From Opitutia bacterium (GTDB lineage: Bacteria; Verrucomicrobiota; Verrucomicrobiia; Opitutales; Opitutaceae): a DNA stretch of 5,056 bases. The translations under genes were made by a program, and so were the position numbers. Where the stretch lies: assembly GCA_025351035.1 (NCBI GenBank), contig JANXWT010000085.1:1-5056 (forward strand). Direction: 5' to 3'. This document shows positions 1 to 5,056 of this stretch, in pieces; the first letter of the stretch is position 1, and every line of letters begins with the position of its first letter. The notes under the pieces were generated by a model. That model was not told the DNA's origin, did no database searches, and worked only from the letters and a program-made list of their open reading frames with translations.

Positions 1-75
1 ATACTTCGCCGCACACACCAAGTGATACATCAACACCGATACGTTATGGCTCTTGCGAATGTAGCGACTCTCCAT
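1..75 (-). CDS. tnpA: IS200/IS605-family transposase, N-terminal part only
   Basis: This is the first 25 codons of a small single-strand DNA transposase (Y1, HUH superfamily); the gene runs off the left edge of the window. I translated it by hand from the ATG at 75-73. The peptide includes SHNVSVLMYHLVCAAKY, matching the usual start of IS200-type TnpA: a basic N-terminus, then a first beta strand of the form 'xxYHLVxxxKYRR'. The HUH histidines and the catalytic tyrosine lie outside the window, so activity cannot be judged. A purine-rich stretch (GGGAGGGTGAGGG on the minus strand) directly precedes the ATG and can serve as ribosome-binding site, which supports this start. The gene points the same way as the RHS remnant that it interrupts. 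The alternative is a RAYT-type (REP-associated) relative, which shares this N-terminus; the full protein would decide. Confidence 0.8.
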   Translation of the reverse strand, partial: MESRYIRKSHNVSVLMYHLVCAAKY

Positions 76-134
76 CCCTCACCCTCCCATCCATCCAAGC
101 CGAAGCAAGCTTCGGGGCATTGGACCCATCACGA
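76..134 (-). mobile_element. Left end of the IS200/IS605-like element
   Basis: This is non-coding DNA between the point where RHS similarity stops (after GGTTTAC, ending at 135) and the tnpA start codon. IS200/IS605 elements have no terminal inverted repeats. Instead they carry subterminal hairpins and insert just 3' of a short fixed target such as TTAC. Both traits are visible: the RHS reading frame runs to a TTAC (138-135 on the minus strand), and a hairpin begins about ten bases inside the boundary. The exact boundary is uncertain by one or two bases, because the first T of the element could also belong to the lost RHS codon. The right end lies outside the window. Confidence 0.65.
94..124 (-). 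repeat. Imperfect subterminal hairpin of the insertion element
   Basis: On the plus strand, an outer arm TCCAA (94-98) pairs with TTGGA (120-124). An inner arm CCGAAG (100-105) pairs with CTTCGG (110-115) across a CAAG loop. The two arms are separated by an asymmetric internal bulge (G at 99 against GGCA at 116-119). In the IS200/IS605 family, such bulged hairpins near the left end are what TnpA binds in single-stranded DNA. This one sits between the putative insertion point and tnpA, as expected. Confidence 0.65.
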
Positions 135-592
135 GTAAACCAAACCCGTCTCGAGGTCCGTGAACTTGGTGCTGAACCTAAACGCGTTGCTCGCGGCATA
201 GCTCCCCGACTCGCGCAGCGTGTTGCCGAACGCGTCATACTCATACGCGGCGGCAATTGATCCGTCTGCGGCCTTGAGTATTCCGTGGACGTTGCCCATC
301 GCATCGTAGAGGGGCAAGTAACTTTGTCCGGATTCCTGCACCAGCAGCAGGCCACCGACGCCACCGGCCCCCTGCCCGGTGCCGGACAGATCAAGTCCCC
401 AGAAATACGACGCCAGCACCGCGTTGCGCTCTTGGCGTTGAGCGCGGCGAGGCAATTCCACCCGTTGTAGATGAATTTGGTGTCTTCGGCGGATGTGGAG
501 CTGTAAGTGTCGGTGCCAATGTCGTAGCCTTCGTAAAGCGTCTTTTGCACGCGCCGGCCGAGGTAGTCGTAGCCGAACACGAGCTTCTGGGC
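135..592 (-). pseudogene. RHS-repeat protein remnant: 5'-truncated, frameshifted, interrupted
   Basis: This is a fragment of an RHS/YD-repeat protein from the region leading into the conserved core end. Reading right to left, one frame gives QKLVFGYDYLGRRVQKTLY and later FIYNGWNCLAALNA. The frame then shifts and continues as LASYFWGLDLSG, GGVGGLLLV, YLPLYDAMGNVHG, AAYEYDAFGNTLRESG and FSTKFTDLETGLVY. Intact relatives normally continue with a YGYRYYNP-like motif, but here insertion-element sequence takes over and gives a stop at 131-129. The frames join if one C (plus-strand G) is restored near 434-435. No start codon or N-terminal part exists: RHS similarity begins around 592-587, close behind the RidA stop codon and in the same frame as that stop. 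Full RHS proteins are large surface or secreted proteins, often toxin carriers. This piece has no toxin tip in view and is very unlikely to make a functional protein. The right boundary is approximate. Confidence 0.85.
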
Positions 593-628
593 CTTGCAAA
601 CGAGACGGCAATGTTTCCAAACGAAGTT

Positions 629-1090
629 TCAGCCCTTTAACTCGACGATGACTTGGATTTCGACGGTCGAGCCTTTGGGGAGGCCGGCGGCGGCGACAGC
701 GGCGCGGGCGTGTTTGCCGGCATCACCGAAGACTTTGCCGAAGAGCTCCGACGCGCCGTTGATGCACGCAGGACTGTCGGTGAAACCGCTGACGGCGTTC
801 ACGAAACCGGTAACGAGCACGAACTGCTTCACGGTATCGAGGCTGCCCGTGGCGGCCTTGATATTGGCGAGGGTGTTGAGCGCGCAAATCTTGGCGGACT
901 CGTAGGCTTCGGCAACGGTGCGCTCGGCGCCGACCTGGCCGACATGCGTCATCTGTCCGTTGAAGGAGCTGATGGTGCCGGCGAGATAGAGCAGGTTGCC
1001 CGTGCGGACCCACGGGACGTAGGAGCCGGCGACCGCCGGCGGATTGGGGAGAGCGAGACCGAGCTCGGTGAGTTTGGATTCGATGTTCAT
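629..1090 (-). CDS. RidA/YjgF/YER057c/UK114-family protein
   Basis: This 153-residue cytosolic protein belongs to the RidA superfamily, whose archetype forms trimers and hydrolyses reactive enamine/imine intermediates from amino-acid metabolism to ketoacids and ammonia. The fold landmarks are visible: GNLLYLAGTIS at 31-41, then the helix AEAYESAKICALNTLANIKAA at 60-80, the strand VKQFVLVTGFVNA at 87-99, and the closing motif HARAAVAAAGLPKGSTVEIQVIVEL. Arg129 corresponds to the carboxylate-binding arginine of active RidA, and Glu144 to the conserved glutamate of the closing motif. At 153 residues it is longer than classical RidA (about 128) and fits the longer YjgF-like subgroup, whose activities are poorly defined, so I give no symbol. 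It is the last gene of the transporter operon, 11 bases after the binding-protein stop. No clear Shine-Dalgarno sequence precedes the ATG, so translational coupling is plausible. No terminator is visible after it. Confidence 0.9.
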   Translation of the reverse strand: MNIESKLTELGLALPNPPAVAGSYVPWVRTGNLLYLAGTISSFNGQMTHVGQVGAERTVAEAYESAKICALNTLANIKAATGSLDTVKQFVLVTGFVNAVSGFTDSPACINGASELFGKVFGDAGKHARAAVAAAGLPKGSTVEIQVIVELKG

Positions 1091-1101
1091 GAGGAAAATA
1101 A

Positions 1102-2139
1102 TCAGTAGACGTCGAGCGGCGGGCGTTTGCCGCCGGGCCAGGAATCGTCGGGAAGAAAACGGAAAGTGACCACGTCTTTCTCGGCGACCGGTTTGTCGAG
1201 CACACCGATCTCCTGGAGCAACTTGATCTGGCGCTCGATCCGCTCGGAGCTCAACTGGCCGATGCGCTCGGCGCGCTTGGGGTCGCCCGCCACGAGCCGG
1301 TAGTCCTTCATCGCCTGCATGCTGTAGGCGAAAAAATCATCCGGCAGATCGGGCCGCAGTTTTTTCAGCAGCGCATTTCCCGGAGCGGGGTCGCCCGTCA
1401 TGTAATCGGTCCAACCCTTGAGGCTGGCGCGCACGAAGCGGCGGACGAGGTCGGGATGCTGGGCGATGTAGTCATTGCCCGTGAAGATCACGCGGTAGGG
1501 CGCGTAATCGTCAGAAGCGATGAGGAGCGCGCGGGCGTCGGCGCCGCGCTGGCGGGCGAAATACGGCTCGTTGGTCACGAAGCACTGCTGGATGAAATGC
1601 TTGTCGTTCATGAACCGCGCCAGATCACCGGCGAGCGGGAGCAGGTTGAAGTGAACCCCGAGCCGTTTCTCGAGCACCTTGATCCAGACCGAGCCCGCGC
1701 CGGCCATGACCGTGCGCCCGTTCAGGTCGCGCAGACTGGTGAGCGGATTTTCGCCGTGAAACATGATGCCCTGGGCGTCGCGCTGCATCTCGGCCGCGAC
1801 CATTTTCAGCGGCAAACCGCGCGCGACGGCCACGATGACGTCGTCGCCGTTGGTCATGCCGAGATCGGCGCGACCGGTGGCGACCTTGGACATCACTTGG
1901 GCATTCGGACCACCGGGGAGAATTTCAACCTCGAGACCTTCGGCGGCATAGTATCCCTTGGCGAGCGCTTGATAGTAGCCCCCGTGTTCGGGCTCGGGGA
2001 ACCAGTCCGTCTGGAAACGCACCTTGATCAGCGCGGTTGAACCGGTGACCGGCGAGGGCGCTTCCTTTTTGCCGCAACTGGCCAGCGAGAGACCGGCCGC
2101 TAGGGCGCAGACACAGCGAAGGAGGGAAAGAGGGTTCAT
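1102..2139 (-). CDS. ABC transporter substrate-binding lipoprotein, NMT1/THI5-like
   Basis: This 345-residue extracytoplasmic binding protein captures the ligand for the adjacent permease and ATPase. The N-terminus has a hydrophobic segment ending in a lipobox (LASC, Cys22), so it should be a lipid-anchored protein cut by signal peptidase II. The mature part opens with FQTDWFPEPEHGGYYQALAKGYY (residues 42-64) and continues with SKVATGRADLGMTNGDDVI (84-102) and SLRDLNGRTVMAGAGS (135-150), typical of the NMT1/THI5-like fold (periplasmic binding protein type 2). That family includes ThiY-type proteins for thiamine pyrimidine precursors as well as sulfonate, taurine and nitrate binders. The DW-x-P-x-x-x-H-x-G-x-Y pattern resembles ThiY more than SsuA, but the ligand stays undecided. 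I chose the ATG at 2139-2137 because the signal peptide starts there; the 26 extra upstream codons overlap the permease gene and are not signal-like. It starts one base after the permease stop. Confidence 0.9.
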   Translation of the reverse strand: MNPLSLLRCVCALAAGLSLASCGKKEAPSPVTGSTALIKVRFQTDWFPEPEHGGYYQALAKGYYAAEGLEVEILPGGPNAQVMSKVATGRADLGMTNGDDVIVAVARGLPLKMVAAEMQRDAQGIMFHGENPLTSLRDLNGRTVMAGAGSVWIKVLEKRLGVHFNLLPLAGDLARFMNDKHFIQQCFVTNEPYFARQRGADARALLIASDDYAPYRVIFTGNDYIAQHPDLVRRFVRASLKGWTDYMTGDPAPGNALLKKLRPDLPDDFFAYSMQAMKDYRLVAGDPKRAERIGQLSSERIERQIKLLQEIGVLDKPVAEKDVVTFRFLPDDSWPGGKRPPLDVY

Positions 2140-2140
2140 T

Positions 2141-2935
2141 TTAGCGGTCGGGTTGCTCGTAAGAATCGTGCCACTTGTGCAGCACGGCCCAGTTGAAGAG
2201 CGCGACACCGGCCACAAAGATGAAACCGAGCAGGCAGCTGGTCAACGCCGTCGCGAAGAGTGCCGGTATTTTTATCTGGGTGTTGTAGCTGTAGACGAGA
2301 AAACCAAGCCCGCCCGTGCCACCGGCCGAGCTGCCCACCATGTATTCGCCGAAGATCGCGCCGATGGGCGCGAGCGTCGCGGCGATGCGCAGTCCGGCGA
2401 GGAAATACGGCAGCGCCGACGGCACGCGCAGCAGCAACAGTTCTTGGAAACGGCTGGCGTTGCTCATGCGGAAGAGCGCCACGAGATTGCGGTCGGTCGA
2501 GAGCAGGCCCTGCGTCATATTGGCGACGACGGGAAAATAGCTGATGAGAAACGTGACCGTGACGATGCCCGGCAGGCCCGCGCCCGCCCACAGCACGATG
2601 ATCGGCGTCAGCACGATAACGGGCGTCATCTGCAAAACCAGCAGCCAAGGGTAGAGACTGCGACGCAGTGAGAGCGACGAACCGAGCACGATCGAAGTCA
2701 CCCACCCGGCCACGCCCGCAAGAGTGAAACCGAGCAACGCACCCACGGCAGTGTTGCCCGCGGCCGCGAGGAGCAACTGGCGCTCGTGCACGGCGGCCTG
2801 CAAAACCTCGAGCGGTGTCGGCAGAATCCAACTCTGCATGCCCGTCACCACGCGCACGCCATACCAGAGCGCAATGATCATGGCCCCGGTGACGACCGGC
2901 AGAATCCACCCCCAGATGGCGGAGGCTCTTTTCAT
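2141..2935 (-). CDS. ABC transporter permease, nitrate/sulfonate/taurine type
   Basis: This 264-residue inner-membrane subunit belongs to the BPD_transp_1 family and would work as a homodimer with the ATPase encoded just upstream. About six membrane segments can be seen at roughly residues 8-30, 62-86, 94-116, 120-142, 178-200 and 225-250. A periplasmic stretch with the usual WILPTP motif lies at 36-41. The cytoplasmic coupling (EAA) loop lies at about 155-184, ending LRVPSALPYFLAGLRIA, with the conserved G of the family pattern at 181. Length is normal for SsuC/TauC/ThiX-like permeases. The ATG overlaps the ATPase stop by four bases (ATGA), a classic sign of coupled translation, and a GGAAG just upstream may help. 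The stop is separated from the binding-protein ATG by one base. Nothing is missing or broken. Confidence 0.93.
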   Translation of the reverse strand: MKRASAIWGWILPVVTGAMIIALWYGVRVVTGMQSWILPTPLEVLQAAVHERQLLLAAAGNTAVGALLGFTLAGVAGWVTSIVLGSSLSLRRSLYPWLLVLQMTPVIVLTPIIVLWAGAGLPGIVTVTFLISYFPVVANMTQGLLSTDRNLVALFRMSNASRFQELLLLRVPSALPYFLAGLRIAATLAPIGAIFGEYMVGSSAGGTGGLGFLVYSYNTQIKIPALFATALTSCLLGFIFVAGVALFNWAVLHKWHDSYEQPDR

Positions 2936-3708
2936 CGGACTTCCACTCCCTCGACTTGGTGCAACAGACGCGACACCTCGTTGACCTTGGCCTGAAACTC
3001 GGGCTGCTCGCGCAATTCCGGGCGGCGCGGACAGGGAAATTCCACGCGCACTTCGGCCTGAAAGCGTCCCGGGCGCGCCGCCATCACGAAGATGCGGTTG
3101 GAAAGAAACACCGCCTCGGACACCGAGTGGGTGACGAAAATCGCGGTGAACGGTGCGCGCGCGCGCAGGGCGAGCAGTTCCTCGTTCAGGTGATTGCGGG
3201 TCATCTCGTCGAGCGCGCCGAACGGTTCGTCGAGGAGCAGCAGCTCGGGCGCGACCGACAGCGCGCGGGCGATCGACACGCGCATCTTCATGCCGCCCGA
3301 CAACTGACGCGGATAGAAATCACGCGCGTCGTTCAGCCGGACGAGCGAGAGCATCTCGGCGGCCCGCGCGCGCCGGACCGCAGTATTTTCACCGCGAAGT
3401 CGCATCGGCAACTCGACATTTGCCTGCGCCGTCAACCACGGCAACAGCGTGGCGTCCTGAAAAATGCACGACTGCCGGTCACGCGCCTGCCGAGGCGCCT
3501 GGCCGGCAACGGTCACCTCGCCCGTCGTCCACGGACTGAGGCCCGAGACGAGTTTCAGCACGGTGGATTTGCCGCAACCGCTCGGCCCGATGAGCGTGAC
3601 GAAGTCGCCCGTCTCGACGGAGAGATCAATGCCGTCCAAAACCAGCGCCCCGTCGCCGTAGCGTTTGGCGACCGAGTGGAATTTGACGATGGGCGCATTT
3701 GCCTCCAT
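2932..3708 (-). CDS. ABC transporter ATP-binding protein, nitrate/sulfonate/taurine type
   Basis: This 258-residue ATPase powers the importer and is the first gene of the minus-strand operon. All nucleotide-binding motifs are intact: Walker A GPSGCGKST (41-49), Q-loop glutamine at 84 in IFQDATLLPW, signature LSGGM (136-140), Walker B LLLLDEP (156-162), D-loop GALDEMT (164-170) and H-loop His194 in FVTHS. The IFQ...LLPW and FVTHS-VSEAVFLSNR wording is typical of SsuB/TauB/NrtD/ThiZ-like subunits. I chose the ATG at 3708-3706 because the first beta strand (IVKFHSVAKRY) starts just after it. An upstream start at 3810 would add 34 residues unlike the family and would overlap the divergent amidase gene. 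No convincing Shine-Dalgarno sequence precedes the ATG. Only 12 bases separate this start from that of the amidase, so the operon promoter must lie inside the amidase coding sequence or further away. Confidence 0.93.
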   Translation of the reverse strand: MEANAPIVKFHSVAKRYGDGALVLDGIDLSVETGDFVTLIGPSGCGKSTVLKLVSGLSPWTTGEVTVAGQAPRQARDRQSCIFQDATLLPWLTAQANVELPMRLRGENTAVRRARAAEMLSLVRLNDARDFYPRQLSGGMKMRVSIARALSVAPELLLLDEPFGALDEMTRNHLNEELLALRARAPFTAIFVTHSVSEAVFLSNRIFVMAARPGRFQAEVRVEFPCPRRPELREQPEFQAKVNEVSRLLHQVEGVEVR

Positions 3709-3720
3709 GAGCACAGCACG
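3709..3720. other. 12-base gap between divergent start codons
   Basis: This is the entire spacer between the ATPase ATG (minus strand) and the amidase ATG (plus strand). It is too short for two promoters or even two standard ribosome-binding sites. Control sequences for each gene must therefore lie inside the coding region of the other. I saw no convincing promoter in either flank. Confidence 0.8.
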
Positions 3721-5001
3721 ATGGATAAGAAATCCCCGGCAACGCGAGCACCTTTGCCTTTCGCCGGCTGGCAGTCCCTGACGCCAACCGAAGCCGCCCG
3801 CGAAGTGCATGCGCGCGTGCTGGCGCTGCCGGAACCGCTGCGCCGCGCGGCCCTTGCCTATTTGCGGCCGGAAAAAGAAATCGCGGCGGCAAGCCCCGAC
3901 GCGGGCGCTCCGCTGCGCGGGGTGCCTTTCCTTGTGAAGGACCTGTTCGATGTCGCCGGGTTACCGACGAACGCCGGCTCGGCATTTCTCGCGCACGTGC
4001 GCCCCACTCCCGCACAAAGTTCCTCGCTCGTGCGACGGCTGGGTGAACTGGGCGCGGTGTTCGCGGGCAAGACACATCTCGTGGAATTCGCCGCGGGACT
4101 GACCGGCGAGAACCGGACTTACGGCGACTGTCCGCATCCGCGTTTCTCCGACCGGCTGGCGGGTGGCTCCAGCAGCGGCTCGGCGGCGCTCGTCGCGGCG
4201 AGCGTGGTGCCCTTCGCACTCGGCACCGACACCGGCGGGTCGGTGCGAGTGCCCGCGGCGTTTTGCGGCGTGTATGGTTTTCGCATGGCGCCCGGCCAAA
4301 AATGGATCCGGGACGCGTTCCCGCTCTCGCCGTCGTGCGACACCGCCGGCTGGTTCACGGCGAGTCCGGACGACATGCGGACGGCGCTGGATGCGTTGCT
4401 CGGTCCGCGCGTCGCCACGAGTGCGCCGCGCGGCTGTTTTCTCACGGTCACCGATCTCGGGAGCGAAGCTGAGCCCGAGTTCGCGCGCGCGGGCGCGAAG
4501 ATGGCGGCGCGATTTGCGCAACCCGCCGATGGCGCGACCAAGAGCGCGTTGCTCGCGGCGTGGACGGATGCCATCGACACCTACGCGACCGTGGTGATGA
4601 ACGAAGCCCACGCCATCCACCGCGACTGGCTCGCGCCCTACCGCGAGAACTACGATCCGGTGATCTGGCAGCGCATCTCCGTCGGCGGACGTTTCCCGGC
4701 CGAACAACTCGCCAATGCGCAGGAGAACCTATGCATCATCGGCGACAGCTGGTGGCAGTTTTTCAAGACGCAAGATTTTCTGGTGATGCCGTGCGCGCCG
4801 TTTCCCGCCCTGCGCAAAGCCGACTGCACGCCCGAGGCGCGCCGCGCGATTTTGCGGATGACGGCGCCGGCGAGTCTCGGCGGATTGCCCGCACTCACAA
4901 TTCCAGTGCCGCTCGCGTCGGGCCTGACCGGCGGCCTGCAGATCATCGCGCGAGAGGCGACCAGCCCGGTCTTTGACTGGGTGTTGCGGCAGTTACCGTG
5001 A
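3721..5001 (+). CDS. Amidase-signature family hydrolase
   Basis: This 426-residue, probably cytosolic enzyme should hydrolyse a carboxamide C-N bond with a Ser/cis-Ser/Lys triad. The triad can be read directly: Lys73 in PFLVKDLFDVAG, cis-Ser150 in AGGSSSGSAALVAAS, and nucleophile Ser174 in GTDTGGSVRVPAAFCGVYGF. The 24-residue spacing between the two serines equals that known for malonamidase E2 and FAAH. The C-terminal part has the usual late strand DFLVMPCAPFPA (352-363) and the closing SLGGLPALTIPVP...GLTGGLQIIA (385-410). The length suits a compact single-domain amidase, with no extra domain as in allophanate hydrolase. There is no signal peptide. I chose the ATG at 3721: the frame stays open far upstream, but that part is antisense to the ATPase gene and has no amidase features. 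No clear Shine-Dalgarno sequence precedes it. Its divergent neighbour is a complete importer, so the imported compound or a product of it is a candidate substrate. The family is too broad to name the reaction. Confidence 0.93.
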   Translation: MDKKSPATRAPLPFAGWQSLTPTEAAREVHARVLALPEPLRRAALAYLRPEKEIAAASPDAGAPLRGVPFLVKDLFDVAGLPTNAGSAFLAHVRPTPAQSSSLVRRLGELGAVFAGKTHLVEFAAGLTGENRTYGDCPHPRFSDRLAGGSSSGSAALVAASVVPFALGTDTGGSVRVPAAFCGVYGFRMAPGQKWIRDAFPLSPSCDTAGWFTASPDDMRTALDALLGPRVATSAPRGCFLTVTDLGSEAEPEFARAGAKMAARFAQPADGATKSALLAAWTDAIDTYATVVMNEAHAIHRDWLAPYRENYDPVIWQRISVGGRFPAEQLANAQENLCIIGDSWWQFFKTQDFLVMPCAPFPALRKADCTPEARRAILRMTAPASLGGLPALTIPVPLASGLTGGLQIIAREATSPVFDWVLRQLP

Positions 5002-5036
5002 GCAGCGTCGCGCCCCGGCAAGTGGGCACAAAGAAG

Positions 5037-5056
5037 CGGCGGCCTTGCGGCCGCCG
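5037..5056 (+). terminator. GC-rich hairpin after the amidase gene, probable terminator cut by the window edge
   Basis: A perfect 8-bp inverted repeat, CGGCGGCC (5037-5044) and GGCCGCCG (5049-5056), closes on a TTGC loop, 35 bases after the amidase stop. An A-rich stretch (ACAAAGAAG, 5028-5036) precedes it and would become a U-run if it also worked for transcripts from the other side. The window stops on the last base of the stem, so the T-run needed for a forward intrinsic terminator cannot be seen. Confidence 0.55.

Noticed and set aside
70..97. G-rich run on the minus strand before tnpA as a G-quadruplex
   Set aside because: Only three GGG tracts are close together and the fourth is GG. 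A ribosome-binding role plus element-end sequence explains it more simply.
653..1108. Plus-strand 151-codon open frame over the RidA gene
   Set aside because: It is a shadow of the RidA coding sequence. The translation is Gly/Ala/Glu-rich without any recognisable motif, and RidA is clearly the real gene.
1456..2040. Plus-strand 194-codon open frame over the binding-protein gene
   Set aside because: It is antisense to a well-supported lipoprotein gene. No family motif or ribosome-binding site is seen.
3153..3170. Alternating GC run (possible Z-DNA)
   Set aside because: It encodes an Ala/Arg stretch of the ATPase in a high-GC genome, so codon use explains it.
3683..3711. Possible plus-strand promoter for the amidase (TTGACG at 3683-3688 with CATGAG 17 bases later)
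   Set aside because: The -35-like box is good, but the -10-like box matches only three of six consensus positions. The hit lies in coding DNA and is expected by chance.
2956..3720. Open frame continuing upstream of the amidase for about 255 codons on the plus strand
   Set aside because: It is antisense to the fully supported ATPase gene, shows no amidase-like features and has low-complexity, Arg/Ala-rich composition typical of high-GC shadow frames.
3700..3730. TPP riboswitch or other leader RNA ahead of the THI5-like transporter
   Set aside because: There are only 12 non-coding bases before the operon, and no thi-box-like sequence was seen in the flanking coding DNA.
3709..3810. Upstream start (ATG at 3810) for the ATPase
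   Set aside because: The added 34 residues lie before the first beta strand, look unlike ABC ATPases (Cys/Arg/Gly-rich) and would overlap the amidase gene by about 90 bases.

Overview
The window is GC-rich bacterial DNA (about 77% GC in the line 4201-4260) with a noticeably lower-GC left end (about 47% in 1-60 and in 601-660). The transporter includes a lipoprotein solute-binding protein. The wording of the RHS fragment and the weak Shine-Dalgarno signals fit a Gram-negative, diderm lineage. My best guess is a Verrucomicrobiota member of the Opitutaceae type, but this is family-level inference and there is no marker gene to prove it.

Left end (1 to about 628), all on the minus strand: the first 25 codons of an IS200/IS605-type tnpA run off the window edge. 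They are preceded by a left-end region with an imperfect hairpin. This element sits inside an RHS-repeat gene fragment: RHS coding sequence stops abruptly after a TTAC tetranucleotide and the element starts there. The RHS fragment is broken in two more ways. It carries a one-base frameshift near 434-435, and it has no 5' part, beginning only a few dozen bases after the stop codon of the next gene. It is a pseudogene remnant.

Middle (629-3708), minus strand: a tight four-gene operon, read right to left. It encodes an ABC-transporter ATPase of the nitrate/sulfonate/taurine type, its permease (4-base ATGA overlap), an NMT1/THI5-like lipoprotein binding protein (1-base gap) and a RidA/YjgF-family protein (11-base gap). 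The first three make a complete importer. The last is a small cytosolic enamine/imine deaminase-like protein.

Right end (3721-5001), plus strand: an amidase-signature hydrolase with an intact Lys/cis-Ser/Ser triad is transcribed divergently from the operon, with only 12 bases between the two start codons. It is followed by a strong GC hairpin (5037-5056) that ends exactly at the window edge.

Taken together, importer, amidase and RidA suggest uptake and breakdown of a small nitrogen compound carrying an amide, possibly pyrimidine-like given the THI5-type binding protein. The substrate cannot be read from sequence. None of the families is new; what is worth a second look is their combination, the nearly gapless divergent arrangement and the layered damage at the RHS locus.
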